Positions 1-8,294 of a stretch of DNA of 64,000 nt are shown here, piece by piece (position 1 is the first letter of the stretch; each line of letters opens with the position of its first letter). The stretch covers positions 1,302,001 through 1,366,000 of the forward strand of contig CAWFXB010000002.1 of the NCBI GenBank assembly GCA_963819755.1, written 5' to 3'. The translations under genes and the position numbers were made by a program. This DNA comes from VRUE01 sp963819755. GTDB taxonomy: Bacteria; Actinomycetota; Thermoleophilia; Solirubrobacterales; 70-9. The notes under the pieces are model-generated. The model was given only the letters and a program-made list of their open reading frames with translations. It had not been told where the DNA came from and did not search any database.

Positions 1-2
1 TC

Positions 3-359
3 TTCCCCGTCGTCACCGCGGAAGCGATCGGTCGCGATGCGCCCTACGTCGGGCCGGACGGCCTACGCGCCTACCTGGTCGATGTGGCCGAGGTCTGGGA
101 AGAGCTTCGGATCACCCCCAGTGAGCTGCAGCGCCGTGGCGACACGCTGCTGGTCCGGGGTCGCGTCTATGCGCGCAGCCGGGAGCAGGGGATCCGGGAC
201 CTGCCGGTCGCGTGGATCTGGCAGGTGAGCGGGGGCCGCTTCGTGCGTGGCGAAGTCTTCCCCGATCCCGAGCAAGCGGCAGTCCGCTTCAGTTGCGCAG
301 CTCGGCCAGTGCCGAGTCGCGGTGCTCGTGCATCGAGATCGACGATTCGACCCCGGTGA
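3..359 (+). CDS. NTF2/SnoaL-like protein, 5' truncated by window edge
   Basis: The reading frame is open from base 3, so the start lies outside the window. The visible part (PYVGPDGLRAYL, then a run ending DLPVAWIWQVSGGRFVRGE) has the look of the NTF2/SnoaL cone fold: an entry helix followed by curved strands, ending in the typical 'G-R-F-V-R-G-E-V-F-P-D' strand. Members of this fold are small enzymes or ligand binders, so no substrate can be named. The last ~24 residues are arginine-rich and overlap the convergent STAS gene by 71 bp, which is unusual, so the real C terminus may be shorter if there is an indel here. Confidence 0.55.
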   Translation, partial: FPVVTAEAIGRDAPYVGPDGLRAYLVDVAEVWEELRITPSELQRRGDTLLVRGRVYARSREQGIRDLPVAWIWQVSGGRFVRGEVFPDPEQAAVRFSCAARPVPSRGARASRSTIRPR

Positions 360-651
360 TTTTCAGCAGGCGACGGACCTGATGATTGTGGGAGCAGAGG
401 ACCAGGCGCCCCTGGCCCTCACCGCCCTCGAGGCGTTGCCAAGCGCGCACGATCAGGGCGATCCCGGTCGAGTCGATGAACTCGCATTCACAGAGGTCGA
501 GGACGATCGAGGCGTCCGATTCGGACAGGGCGGCGTCGAGCTTCTGCTCGAGCTCGGGCGCCGTGTTCATGTCCAGCTCGCCGCGGACGGTGAACGTGCG
601 AATGCCGTCTTCGAGCTCCTCGCTCTCCACCTCGAAGGGAACTGGACTCAC
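289..651 (-). CDS. Anti-sigma factor antagonist (STAS domain, RsbV/SpoIIAA-like)
   Basis: This 120-residue protein is a single STAS domain. It has the SpoIIAA/RsbV signature around residues 58-66 (CEFIDSTGIAL), where the Ser of DST is the residue phosphorylated by the cognate anti-sigma kinase in this family. When unphosphorylated, such proteins bind the RsbW-type kinase and free the sigma factor. The expected partners are next door: an RsbW-like ATPase at 861-1656 and a SigB/F-type sigma factor at 1631-2392. The gene is divergent from the kinase gene. Length is normal for the family. Which sigma factor it controls is inferred from position only. Confidence 0.88.
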   Translation of the reverse strand: MSPVPFEVESEELEDGIRTFTVRGELDMNTAPELEQKLDAALSESDASIVLDLCECEFIDSTGIALIVRAWQRLEGGEGQGRLVLCSHNHQVRRLLKITGVESSISMHEHRDSALAELRN

Positions 652-860
652 CGGCCGATCCTACCGCAGGCCAGGCTCCGATCAGGCACGTGGGCGAGGC
701 CCGGCAGGCCAGATGGTTTGTGCCCAGAGCGGGGAGGGTAGCCAGAAATCTCAGGAGTCCTACGACTATGCTCGTTTCCGCGAGAGCCAGTCTCTCGGCG
801 GCACGGATGGGGTCCAGCTCAGACACTCAGGCGATCCAAGGCAGGCCCAAGGGGCTGCAG

Positions 861-1656
861 ATGGTGCTACCCGCGAAATCCGAGAACGTTGCCGTCATCC
901 GCCACGCCCTTGCCGGCCTGGCAGAGGAGATTGGCATGGACGAACCGGGGCTGGCCGACCTGAAGACCGTCGTCACCGAGGCCTGCATGAACGTCGTCGT
1001 CCACGCTTACCAGGGGCAGCCGGGGCCGCTCAGCGTCGAGGCCGAGCCGGACGAGAGCGGGCTGACGGTGGTCGTCCGCGACGAGGGTGGCGGGATCAGG
1101 CCGCAGGCCGGCGCCGAGCGCGACAGCCTGCGCCTCGGCCTCTCCCTGATCGCGGCCCTCTTCGAGCAGTTTCTCGATCTCGGGCGGGCTCGACGAAGGA
1201 ACCGTGGTGCGGATGCGGGTCCCCCTACGCGGTGGCGGCACCAACGGCAGCGACGATCCGGTCGAGATGAAGCCCTTCCCTGCGGATCGCACCGAGATGG
1301 TGATCGATCGCTCCGAGGTGCTCGCGCCGGTGCTGGCCCGCGTGGTCGGCGCGCTGGCGGCGCGCCGGGACCTCTCCGTCGATCGCGTTTCCGACGTGGT
1401 CCTGATGACCGACGCGATCGCGGGGGCCGCGCCTGAGCGGTTCAGCGACGGCCGCGTGAGGCTCGGCCTCGACGAGCGCGAGGGGGGGATCGACCTGCGC
1501 CTCGGGCCGATGGAAGCGGGCGCGGCGAGCCGTATCCGCGAGGAGCTCGAGATCCCGGACGTCGGCGGCTCGCTGGAGGCGCTGGCGGACGAGCTCACCG
1601 TCGAAGAGTCCGGCGACGGCGAGTACCTGGTCATTCGCTTTGCCGTTGCTCCCTGA
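861..1656 (+). pseudogene. RsbW-like anti-sigma serine kinase, interrupted by a frameshift near 1170
   Basis: The first part encodes a GHKL/HATPase_c domain of the RsbW type: MVLPAKSENVAVIRHAL, the N box DLKTVVTEACMNVVVHAY, then VVVRDEGGGI and LGLSLIAAL. The frame breaks just after FEQF. One base later the correct ending resumes (SISGGLDEGTVVRMRVPL) and runs on as a second, degenerate domain to base 1656. The break is at the ttt of 1170-1172; dropping one t restores a continuous ~265-residue protein. ATG 861 is chosen because AAGGGG lies about 8 bases upstream and the domain begins there. The role would be binding and inhibiting the neighbouring SigB/F factor and phosphorylating the STAS antagonist. 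Real mutation and assembly error cannot be told apart here. The 3' end overlaps the sigma gene tail to tail. Confidence 0.75.
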
Positions 1657-2392
1657 TCTGCTCCCGGATCCGAGCGAGCGCGCGGCGCAGGATACGCGAG
1701 ACGTGCATCTGCGAGTGGCCGATCTGCTCGGCGATCTGCGACTGGGTCATGTCCTCGGCGAAGCGCAGGCGCAGCACCAACCGCTCGCGCTCGTCCAGGT
1801 GGGGCAGCGCCGCATCCAGGGCGATCCGGCCCTCGACCAGCTCGAAGCCCTCGTCCTCCTCGCCGATCCACTCGGCCGGCGCCGACTCCTCTGAGTCCTC
1901 GGAGCCTGCCGGCCGGTCGAGCGAGAGCGGCCGCCGGTTGTGGTTTGCCTCCATCACTTCGAGCACGTCGGTCTGCTCCACCTCCAGCCGCGCGGCGATC
2001 TCGCCGACCGTGGGTGAGCGCTGGAGCTGCTTGGTCAGCTCGGTGATCGCCTTGTCGACTTCCGCCATGCGGTCGTGCAGGCCGCGCGGCACCCGCACGG
2101 TCCAGACCCGATCGCGGAAGTGGCGTTTGAGCTCGCCGAGGATGGTCGGCGAGGCGAAGGCGGTGAAGGGGATGCCGCGCTCGGGGTCGAAGCGATCGAC
2201 GGCGTTGAGCAAGCCGAGGTTGGCCACTTGAAGCAGGTCGTCGAAGGACTCGCTGGCCCCCCGGTAGCGCAGCGCCAGCCTCTTGGCGAACGGCATGTTT
2301 CGCCGCACGAGCTCCTCCCGGATCGCCGGGTCTCGGTCCTGCGCGAATTTGCGCCAGAGCTCTGTTTCCCCGGCAAGGCGCCCATCGTCCAC
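1631..2392 (-). CDS. RNA polymerase sigma factor, SigB/SigF family
   Basis: This 253-residue sigma-70 family protein has regions 2-4 in order: region 2 (NMPFAKRLALRYRG, then FDDLLQVANLGLLNAVDRFD and TPILGELKRHFRD-like 2.4), region 3 (LQRSPTVGEIAARLEV) and region 4 HTH (MTQSQIAEQIGHSQMHVSRI). It lacks region 1 and matches the SigB/SigF/SigG group that drives general stress genes. The N-terminal MDDGRLAGETELWRKFAQDRD is a common leader in actinobacterial members. Its likely regulators, an RsbW-like kinase and an RsbV-like antagonist, are adjacent. Because the kinase reading frame is broken, the sigma factor could be less restrained if that break is real. Confidence 0.92.
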   Translation of the reverse strand: MDDGRLAGETELWRKFAQDRDPAIREELVRRNMPFAKRLALRYRGASESFDDLLQVANLGLLNAVDRFDPERGIPFTAFASPTILGELKRHFRDRVWTVRVPRGLHDRMAEVDKAITELTKQLQRSPTVGEIAARLEVEQTDVLEVMEANHNRRPLSLDRPAGSEDSEESAPAEWIGEEDEGFELVEGRIALDAALPHLDERERLVLRLRFAEDMTQSQIAEQIGHSQMHVSRILRRALARIREQIREQRQSE

Positions 2393-2448
2393 TGTCGCCT
2401 CAAGATACCCTCACCGCAGACCAACCGAAACAACAAGGAGCTTCAAAG

Positions 2449-3048
2449 ATGGCTTTCTCGGTTCCCGACCTTCCCTATGACTACAACGCGCTCGAGCCCC
2501 ACATCGACGAGACGACGATGCGGGTCCATCACGACAAGCACCACCAGGCCTACGTCGACAAAGCGAACGGCGCCTTGGAGGGGACCGAGTGGGCCGACCG
2601 CGAGGTCGAGGACGTGCTGCGCAACCTCAGCAGCATTCCCGGCGAGGTGCAGGGCCCCGTCCGCAACAACGCCGGCGGCCACTTCAACCACTCGCTCTTC
2701 TGGCAGATGCTCAGCCCCGACGGCGGCGGCTCGCCGAGCGGCGATCTGGCCGCGGCGATCGACGAGACCTTCGGCTCGTTCGACTCCTTCAAGGACGAGT
2801 TCAAAAAAGCCGGCATCGCCCGCTTTGGCTCCGGCTGGGCCTGGCTGGTCAAGGACAGCTCCGGGCTGGCGGTCGTCTCGACCCCCAACCAGGACTCGCC
2901 GGTCACCGACGGCAGCATCCCGCTGCTCGGCTGCGACGTCTGGGAGCACGCCTACTACCTCAAGTACCAGAACAAACGCCCGGACTACATTGACGCCTTC
3001 TGGAACGTCGTCAACTGGGATTACGTAGCCGAGCGCTTCGCCGAGTAG
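2449..3048 (+). CDS. sodA: Superoxide dismutase, Fe/Mn family
   Basis: This 199-residue cytoplasmic enzyme dismutates superoxide to oxygen and peroxide. Metal ligands are visible: His in VHHDKHHQAYV, His in NNAGGHFNHSLFW, and Asp and His in DVWEHAYYLKYQNKRPDYI. The NNAGGH context and the LGCDVWEHAYYLKYQNKRP block resemble Mn-type rather than Fe-type enzymes, so Mn or cambialistic use is likely. ATG 2449 has a strong RBS (AAGGAG at 2435-2440, 8 bases upstream). Length is normal. It is divergent from the stress sigma gene, so the 56-bp gap holds both promoters, which would suit stress control, although no promoter motif can be named with confidence. Confidence 0.96.
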   Translation: MAFSVPDLPYDYNALEPHIDETTMRVHHDKHHQAYVDKANGALEGTEWADREVEDVLRNLSSIPGEVQGPVRNNAGGHFNHSLFWQMLSPDGGGSPSGDLAAAIDETFGSFDSFKDEFKKAGIARFGSGWAWLVKDSSGLAVVSTPNQDSPVTDGSIPLLGCDVWEHAYYLKYQNKRPDYIDAFWNVVNWDYVAERFAE

Positions 3049-3054
3049 CTCGCG

Positions 3055-4692
3055 CTAAGCGGTAACCGCGGGCCGGGCCGCCTCTGGAAGAGAACGCGGC
3101 TCGGCCCCCTCCTTCGGCGGCACCTGGCTCATCGCGTGCTCGGCCAGGGCGGTGATCGTCAGGCTCGGGTTGACGCCGACGTTGGCCGGGATCGCCGCGC
3201 CGTCGCAGACCATCAGGTTCTCGTAGCCGAAGACGCGCTGGCGCGAGTCGACGACGCCGTCCTCGGGGCCGTGTCCGATCACAGCGCCGCCAAGAATGTG
3301 GGCGGTGGTCGGGATGTTGAACGCGGCCTCCGTCACCGAGCTCGTCGCGACCCCGCCGGTGCGCTTGGCGAGCCATTCCGCCGCCTGGTTGGCAGCCGGG
3401 ATGAAGGTCGGGTTGGGCTTCTCGGGATCCTGTTCGGTCTGCAGCCGCACCTCGCCGTTGCGCTTCAGCTTCGGTCGCAGGGCGATCGCGTTGTCGAGCG
3501 TCTGCATCACCAGCAGGATGATCGTGCGGTGCGAGCTGCCCTTCGGCCACATGATCTTGGCGAAGTCGCGCGGGTGGCGGAGGATCTGGCCGAGCAGCTT
3601 GAGCGGGCGCGTGACCCGGGTGCCGTCGCCGACCAGCAGCGTATTGAGCAGGCTCATCGAGTCTCCCGCCTCACCGTAGGTGACGGTCTCGATGTGGGTG
3701 TGGGGGTCGGGGTAGATGCTCGAGGTGATCGCGACCCGCTTGGTCAGGTCGTCGGGATAGTCCTTCGGCACCCTGACCCCGAGGATGCTCTCGCTGTTGG
3801 TGCGGACCAGCTCGCCCAGGCGCGGGGAGATGCGCGGCAGTGAGCCGCCGAGGCGACAGCGCTGCAGCAACTTGTTGGTGCCGAGCGGGCCGGCGGCGAC
3901 GACCACGCCGCGCGCCTTCAGCGTGCGCCGGCGGCGACCGTGCAGCAGGCCGGAGCGCTCGCTGGCGATCGTGTAGCCCTCACTGCCGTCGGCGGTGCCG
4001 AGCGGGCGGATGTCGGTGACCGTGCGCTCGGCCTGCACCTCGACCCCGCGGTGCTCGGCCAGCCAGAGGTAGTTCTTGACCAGCGTGTTCTTGGCGCCGT
4101 GCGGGCAGCCGACCATGCAGCGCCCGCACTGCATGCAGCCGGTCCGCTCTGGTCCCTCGCCTTCGAAGAACGGGTCGGGCACGGTCTTCCCCGGGTTGTC
4201 CAGGTAGACCCCGATCGGGGTCTTGCGGTAGGTGTCGGCGACGCCGAGCTCCTCGCCCAGCTCGCGCAGCAGCTGGTCGGCCGGGTCGTCCTTGTCGTGC
4301 ACGACGACGCCAAGCATGCGCTGCGCCGTTTCGTAGTGGGGGGCGAGCCGCGCCTCCCAGCTCTCGAGGTCGGCCCATTGCGGGTCTTCGAAGAACGGCG
4401 AGGGCGGCACGTAGAGCGTGTTGGCGTAGCCGAGGCTGCCGCCGCCGACGCCGGAGCCGCTGACCACGGCGATGTCCTTGAAGATGCTCAGCCTGAAGAT
4501 CCCCTTCATGCCCATCCGCGGCGCCCAGAAGTAGCGGCGGCTGTCCCCGGTCGAGCTGGGGAAATCGTCGTCGCCGAAGCGCTTTCCGCACTCGAGCACG
4601 GCGACGCTGTAGCCCTTTTCGGCCAAGCGAAGAGCCGACACCGACCCGCCGAACCCGGACCCAACCACCACCCAGTCGTAGTCGTAGGTCAC
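3055..4692 (-). CDS. GMC-family oxidoreductase with an Fe-S-like Cys motif (cholesterol-oxidase-like)
   Basis: The N terminus holds the FAD-binding Rossmann motif (WVVVGSGFGGSVSALRLAEKGY, residues ~6-27) and the following GSGVGGGSLGYANT block. The C terminus has the GMC end AHILGGAVIGHGPEDGVVD and NVGVNPSLTITALAEHAM. Near the middle is CMQCGRCMVGCPHGAKNT, a Cys-rich motif known in the ChoD-like branch of GMC enzymes that looks like an Fe-S ligand set. The substrate is probably a hydrophobic alcohol or sterol, by family inference. GTG 4692 is preferred over longer starts because homology begins there and the upstream sequence belongs to rubredoxin. The gap to rubredoxin is 19 bp on the same strand, so the two are probably one operon and redox partners. 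About 545 residues. Confidence 0.85.
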   Translation of the reverse strand: MTYDYDWVVVGSGFGGSVSALRLAEKGYSVAVLECGKRFGDDDFPSSTGDSRRYFWAPRMGMKGIFRLSIFKDIAVVSGSGVGGGSLGYANTLYVPPSPFFEDPQWADLESWEARLAPHYETAQRMLGVVVHDKDDPADQLLRELGEELGVADTYRKTPIGVYLDNPGKTVPDPFFEGEGPERTGCMQCGRCMVGCPHGAKNTLVKNYLWLAEHRGVEVQAERTVTDIRPLGTADGSEGYTIASERSGLLHGRRRRTLKARGVVVAAGPLGTNKLLQRCRLGGSLPRISPRLGELVRTNSESILGVRVPKDYPDDLTKRVAITSSIYPDPHTHIETVTYGEAGDSMSLLNTLLVGDGTRVTRPLKLLGQILRHPRDFAKIMWPKGSSHRTIILLVMQTLDNAIALRPKLKRNGEVRLQTEQDPEKPNPTFIPAANQAAEWLAKRTGGVATSSVTEAAFNIPTTAHILGGAVIGHGPEDGVVDSRQRVFGYENLMVCDGAAIPANVGVNPSLTITALAEHAMSQVPPKEGAEPRSLPEAARPAVTA

Positions 4693-4711
4693 GGCGGCTG
4701 TCTCTCGAGGC

Positions 4712-4903
4712 CTAAGCCTCGCCTGGCTCGACTGGGCGGAAGTCGGTCGTCCGCGCCCCGCAGACGGGGCAGAACCAGTCGCTGGGGATGTCCTCGAAGG
4801 ACGTTCCGGGTGGAATGCCGCCGTCCGGATCGCCGATCGCCGGGTCGTAGATGAACCCGCAGCTCTCGCAGATCCAGAGGGTCGCCTCGGTCGTCGCACT
4901 CAT
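4712..4903 (-). CDS. Rubredoxin
   Basis: This 63-residue protein carries the two CxxC knuckles of rubredoxin, CESCG near the N terminus and CPVCG near the C terminus, with the family core FIYDPAIGDPDGGIPPGT and SFEDIPSDWFCP. It binds one Fe and shuttles single electrons in the cytoplasm. It lies immediately upstream of the FAD/Fe-S-type GMC oxidoreductase on the same strand, so it may serve that enzyme as electron carrier. That pairing is inferred from position. In other bacteria rubredoxins serve alkane hydroxylases or oxygen-stress enzymes, but no hydroxylase is present nearby. Confidence 0.95.
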   Translation of the reverse strand: MSATTEATLWICESCGFIYDPAIGDPDGGIPPGTSFEDIPSDWFCPVCGARTTDFRPVEPGEA

Positions 4904-4945
4904 AGTCGGAAGATTAGAGCTTGCCGGCGACTGCGGCGATGCCGT

Positions 4946-5518
4946 CTATTTGTCGAAGCTGACCGAGACCGGTTCGCGGTCGGCTTTGTCCTCGATCTCG
5001 AAGTACTCGCGCGCCGTGAAGCCGCCCTGGTTGGCGATGATCGAGCCCGGGAACTGCTGGATGTCGGTGTTGTAGGACTGCACGTTGGAGTTGTAGATCC
5101 GCCGCGAGGCCTGAATTTCGTCCTCCAGCTCGGAGAGGTTGCGGCTGAGCTGCTGGAAGTTCTCGGTGGCGCGCAGGGTCGGGTAGTTCTCGGCGACGAC
5201 GCGCAGGCCGGCGAGCGCGCCGGTCAAGCCCTGCTCGGCTTTGGCCGTATCGGCAACCCCTTCGGCGGACATCGCGTCGGCCCGTGCCTGGGTCACTTTC
5301 TCGAAGGTCTCGCTCTCGTGGGCGGCGTAGCCCTTGACCGTCTCGACCAGGTTGGGGACGAGATCGTGGCGGCGCTTCAGCTGCACGTCGATCCCGCTCC
5401 ACGACTCGTCGACCCGGTTGCGCGAGGCGATGATCGAGTTGCGCTTGGAGATGTAATAGAGGACCGCGATGACGACGATCGCGACTACCACGATGAGAGC
5501 GATGACCATGAACCGCAT
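4946..5518 (-). CDS. LemA family membrane protein
   Basis: This 190-residue protein has one N-terminal membrane helix (residues ~4-24, VIALIVVVAIVVIAVLYY) followed by the LemA helical bundle: RNSIIASRNRVDESWSGIDV, QLKRRHDLVPNLVETVKGYA and the C-terminal YNSNVQSYNTDIQQFPGSII. The LemA fold is well conserved, but its molecular role is not settled. Family members often sit beside DUF3137- or TPM-domain genes. Here the divergent neighbour at 5541 has a DUF3137-like layout, which fits. The only overlap of function that can be inferred is membrane association. Confidence 0.93.
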   Translation of the reverse strand: MRFMVIALIVVVAIVVIAVLYYISKRNSIIASRNRVDESWSGIDVQLKRRHDLVPNLVETVKGYAAHESETFEKVTQARADAMSAEGVADTAKAEQGLTGALAGLRVVAENYPTLRATENFQQLSRNLSELEDEIQASRRIYNSNVQSYNTDIQQFPGSIIANQGGFTAREYFEIEDKADREPVSVSFDK

Positions 5519-5540
5519 CCTACCCCCATAGGATCGGCTC

Positions 5541-6230
5541 GTGGGCGCAAAGCAGGAAGCGCAGGATTGGGCCGAGATCGTGCGGCGCTATGGCGAACGC
5601 CACGAGCTCACCTACGAGCCGGTCGGTGGGATCAATCCCAAAGACGGGCCGGTTGCGCTCTGCGTCGGCGGGTCCAACCGGCTCACCGGCCAGCTGGCCG
5701 AAGGCTTCTGGGGCTCGTGCTGCGACGCCGACGAAAAGGAGGTCGGCGGCCTCTTCGCCAAGGCGCTGCTGCCGACGGCGCTACTGGCGAAGGCGCACAT
5801 GCCCGACCTGGCGCGGGTGGTTCCCGCCTTCAACGTCGAGTCGATCGAGGGCCGCGAGGTCGTCACCCAGCGCTTTTCCCGCAAGGTCGAGTTCGAGTCG
5901 ATCGAGTTCAACAAGCGCTTCCTGGCGACGGTGCCCAGCGAGTACGACCCGGTCAAGCTGCGCGAGCTGTTCAGCCCGGGCTTCCTCGCCTGGACGACGA
6001 CGATGACCGGTGAGATCGACTTCGGCGTCAACGATCGCCAGCTCTGGTTCCTCTGGCACCTGCGCGAGCGCAGCGAGGCCGAGCTGAAGGAGGCGCTGAA
6101 AAACGCCGGCCAGCTGTTCAAGCGGCTGCAGGGTGAGATGGACGAGAGCGGCATCCACACCTACGCGCCTGGCCCCTGGCACGCTGGGTTGGCGCCCTTT
6201 CCGGATGAAGGGAAGACTCAGGCGGGGTAG
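5541..6230 (+). CDS. Conserved hypothetical protein, DUF3137-like layout
   Basis: This 229-residue soluble protein starts at GTG 5541, 22 bp from the divergent LemA start. I recognise no catalytic motif. The order 'variable N terminus - EFESIEFNKRFLATVPSEYD - LRELFSPGFLAWTTT - GEIDFGVNDRQLWFLW' resembles DUF3137 proteins, in which an F-N/V-x-F strand is followed by an A-x-x-L-L-(T/S)-P helix and a final strand pair. DUF3137 genes often neighbour lemA, so this is a plausible partner. The family assignment is tentative; a profile search would settle it. The 3' end overlaps the convergent Nudix gene by 13 bp. Confidence 0.7.
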   Translation: MGAKQEAQDWAEIVRRYGERHELTYEPVGGINPKDGPVALCVGGSNRLTGQLAEGFWGSCCDADEKEVGGLFAKALLPTALLAKAHMPDLARVVPAFNVESIEGREVVTQRFSRKVEFESIEFNKRFLATVPSEYDPVKLRELFSPGFLAWTTTMTGEIDFGVNDRQLWFLWHLRERSEAELKEALKNAGQLFKRLQGEMDESGIHTYAPGPWHAGLAPFPDEGKTQAG

Positions 6231-6859
6231 TCGGGATCGCCGGGGAGGACCACCCGGTGCTCGTCCTGTGTGCCGATCACCTTTGGCAGAATCGGCTCGA
6301 CCGTACGGCCGCGATAAGCCTCGATCGCCTCGTTCGAGGTGCGGTACGGAAGCAGCGACTCGAGCTGGTTGATCGTCGGGAAGGCGAGCGGCAGCTCTCC
6401 GGCTTTCTGCGCGTCGAGCGCAGCCCGCGGCTCGTACCAAGCCGCCTCGGTCGTCTCCACTCCGTCGGGCTCCGGCGGTGTATGTGCCGGCGCCAGCGCC
6501 AGGAAGAACCAGGCGTCGAAGCGTCGCGAGACGACCTCAGGCGTGATCCAGCGCGAGAAGAGCACAAGCTCCTCGTCGGGCGGCAGCTCGATCCCCGCCT
6601 CCTCGTTTAGCTCTCTTGCGGCGCAGGCCCTGTAGCCGGCCTCGCCCGCTCCATCCTCAGGGTCGACGCCCCCACCGGGAAAGACCCAAACCCCAGGCAT
6701 GAACCTGGCCTCCTCGGTCCGCTTCAGCAACAGCACCTCCAGCGCTCGGTCCCCGTGCTTCCCCCCGCGCCTCAACAGCACCACCGAGGCCGAAGGTCGC
6801 GGCATCGCGGGCTCGCCAAGATTTGGGGCCTCTGCGGACCCACGCCGTCTCTCCGCCAT
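6218..6859 (-). CDS. Nudix hydrolase
   Basis: This 213-residue protein has the Nudix box GGGVDPEDGAGEAGYRACA followed by ARELNEEAGIEL, matching Gx5Ex7REUxEExGU, with the metal-binding glutamates present. The preceding MPGVWVFPGG strand is typical. The long C-terminal half (WITPEVVSRRFDAWFFLALAP, LAFPTINQLESLL) resembles the NUDT19-like group, which hydrolyses CoA-type or related diphosphates in eukaryotes; substrate here is unknown. Several N-terminal Met codons exist (6859 and MPRPSASVV at 6805), and homology begins at SASVVLLRRG, so the first 19 residues may be untranslated. Confidence 0.88.
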   Translation of the reverse strand: MAERRRGSAEAPNLGEPAMPRPSASVVLLRRGGKHGDRALEVLLLKRTEEARFMPGVWVFPGGGVDPEDGAGEAGYRACAARELNEEAGIELPPDEELVLFSRWITPEVVSRRFDAWFFLALAPAHTPPEPDGVETTEAAWYEPRAALDAQKAGELPLAFPTINQLESLLPYRTSNEAIEAYRGRTVEPILPKVIGTQDEHRVVLPGDPDYPA

Positions 6860-6879
6860 TTACTCAGCGTATATCGCGC

Positions 6880-8190
6880 TTATGCGGCTCGTGCAAATGA
6901 CGTTGAGTACGCCGACGTGCACGCGGCCTCGATCGACTCGGCGGTGATCTCCACCAGGCTTCGGAGCTCGTCCTCGGAGATCGAGAGTGGCGGCATCAGA
7001 ACGATGACGTCGCTGAGCGGGCGAACGATCGCGCCGCGCTTGCGCGCCTCCAGCGTCACCCGGTGGCCCAGACGGAGCGCCGGATCGTGCTCGCCGAGGT
7101 CGATGCCGACCATGGTGCCGCATTGGCGCACCTCCGCCACCTCGGCCATCGCCGCGACCGAGTCGAGCTCATTCCCGAGTAGCTCGATCTTCGGCTGCAG
7201 ATGCTCAAGGGTCCGCTCCTGCTCGAATGCCCTGAGGCTGGCCAGCGCTGCCGCGCAGGCGAGCGGGTTGCCGGTGTAGGTGTGGCCGTGGAAGAAGGTC
7301 CGCTGCTCCGCCGGCGCGCCGAGGAAGCCCTCGTAGATCCGCTCCGTGGCCAGCGTTGCGGCCAATGGCAGATAGCCACCGGTCAGCCCCTTGGCGAGGC
7401 AGAGCAGGTCGGGTGCGACCCCCTCCCGCTCGCAGGCGAACATCGTCCCGGTGCGGCCGAAGCCGGTCGCGACCTCGTCGCAGATCATCAGCACGCCGAA
7501 GCGGTCACAGAGCTCGCGCGCGGCGCGCAGGTAGCCGGGGGGGTGGACCAGCATCCCGGCGGCGCCCTGAACCAACGGCTCGACGATCAGCGCCGCGATC
7601 TGTTCCTCATGGCAGGAGAGGACCCGCTCGAGATCGGCGGCGTCGCCCGGCTCCGCCGCGTGCGTCTGGAAGAGCAGCGGCCTGTAGGTCGAGTGGAAGA
7701 GGTCGATCCCGCCGACCGAGACCGAGCCGATCGTGTCGCCGTGGTAGGCCTCGCGCAGGTGGACGAACGAGGTCCGGCGCGCGTGCTGCCCGCCGCGTTG
7801 CTGCTGGAACTGAAAGGCCATCTTCAGCGCGATCTCGGTCGCGGTCGAGCCGGACTCCGAGTAGAAGACGCGGGTCAGTCCCGGCGGTGCCAGGTCGACC
7901 AGCTTCGCCGCAAGCTCGCTGGCGCCGGGGTGGGAGAGGCCGAGCATGGTCGAGTGGGCGACCTTCTCCAGCTGCTCGTGCACCGCGCCGTCGATTCCTG
8001 CGTGGCGATGCCCGTGGACGTTGCACCACAGCGAGGAGACGCCGTCCAGATAGCGGCGGCCCTCGTCGTCGATCAGCTGCGCCCCCTCAGCCCGCTCGAT
8101 CATCAGTGGCTCTTCCTCGACCCAGCCAAGCTGCTGGGTGAACGGGTGCCAGAGATGGTCGCGATCGAGCTGAGCGTGGTCCACTGACAT
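6880..8190 (-). CDS. bioA: Adenosylmethionine-8-amino-7-oxononanoate aminotransferase
   Basis: BioA converts 8-amino-7-oxononanoate to 7,8-diaminononanoate, using S-adenosylmethionine as amino donor and PLP as cofactor. The sequence opens with the BioA hallmark DRDHLWHPFTQ and has SLWCNVHGHRH, the class III motif LMICDEVATGFGRTGTMFACE and the PLP lysine in LLCLAKGLTGGYLPLAAT. ATG 8190 (434 residues) fits the family start; a longer frame adds ~31 unlikely residues. The other biotin genes lie 2 kb away on the same strand (bioB-bioF-bioD, 10.2-13.3 kb). A MarR regulator and exporter, transcribed the other way, separate the two parts. The promoter region is shared with marR and contains a palindrome (8265-8288). 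Confidence 0.96.
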   Translation of the reverse strand: MSVDHAQLDRDHLWHPFTQQLGWVEEEPLMIERAEGAQLIDDEGRRYLDGVSSLWCNVHGHRHAGIDGAVHEQLEKVAHSTMLGLSHPGASELAAKLVDLAPPGLTRVFYSESGSTATEIALKMAFQFQQQRGGQHARRTSFVHLREAYHGDTIGSVSVGGIDLFHSTYRPLLFQTHAAEPGDAADLERVLSCHEEQIAALIVEPLVQGAAGMLVHPPGYLRAARELCDRFGVLMICDEVATGFGRTGTMFACEREGVAPDLLCLAKGLTGGYLPLAATLATERIYEGFLGAPAEQRTFFHGHTYTGNPLACAAALASLRAFEQERTLEHLQPKIELLGNELDSVAAMAEVAEVRQCGTMVGIDLGEHDPALRLGHRVTLEARKRGAIVRPLSDVIVLMPPLSISEDELRSLVEITAESIEAACTSAYSTSFARAA

Positions 8191-8264
8191 CGCCGCAGAC
8201 GAATTTAGAGCGGCCCCCGGCGGAACCGTGATGTTGATCACACGAACAATTATTGCTGTGGAGA

Positions 8265-8288
8265 AATAGTTGTCGATGTGCAACTATT
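8265..8288. promoter_or_regulatory. Probable MarR operator (inverted repeat) between bioA and marR
   Basis: AATAGTTG (8265-8272) and CAACTATT (8281-8288) form a perfect inverted repeat of 8 bp with an 8-bp spacer. It ends 6 bp before the marR ATG and lies 75 bp before bioA. MarR dimers commonly bind such TTG-N-CAA palindromes and repress their own operon. Its position would let the regulator control itself and the exporter, and possibly the divergent bioA. Confidence 0.55.
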
Positions 8289-8294
8289 GCGACT

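Noticed and set aside
386..1270. Long plus-strand frame across the STAS and RsbW region
   Set aside because: It overlaps two recognisable genes in other frames and has an Arg/Pro-rich, non-conserved translation.
8231..8262. Sigma-70 promoter for marR
   Set aside because: TTGATC at 8234 has no acceptable -10 box at 16-18 bp, so I do not call a promoter.
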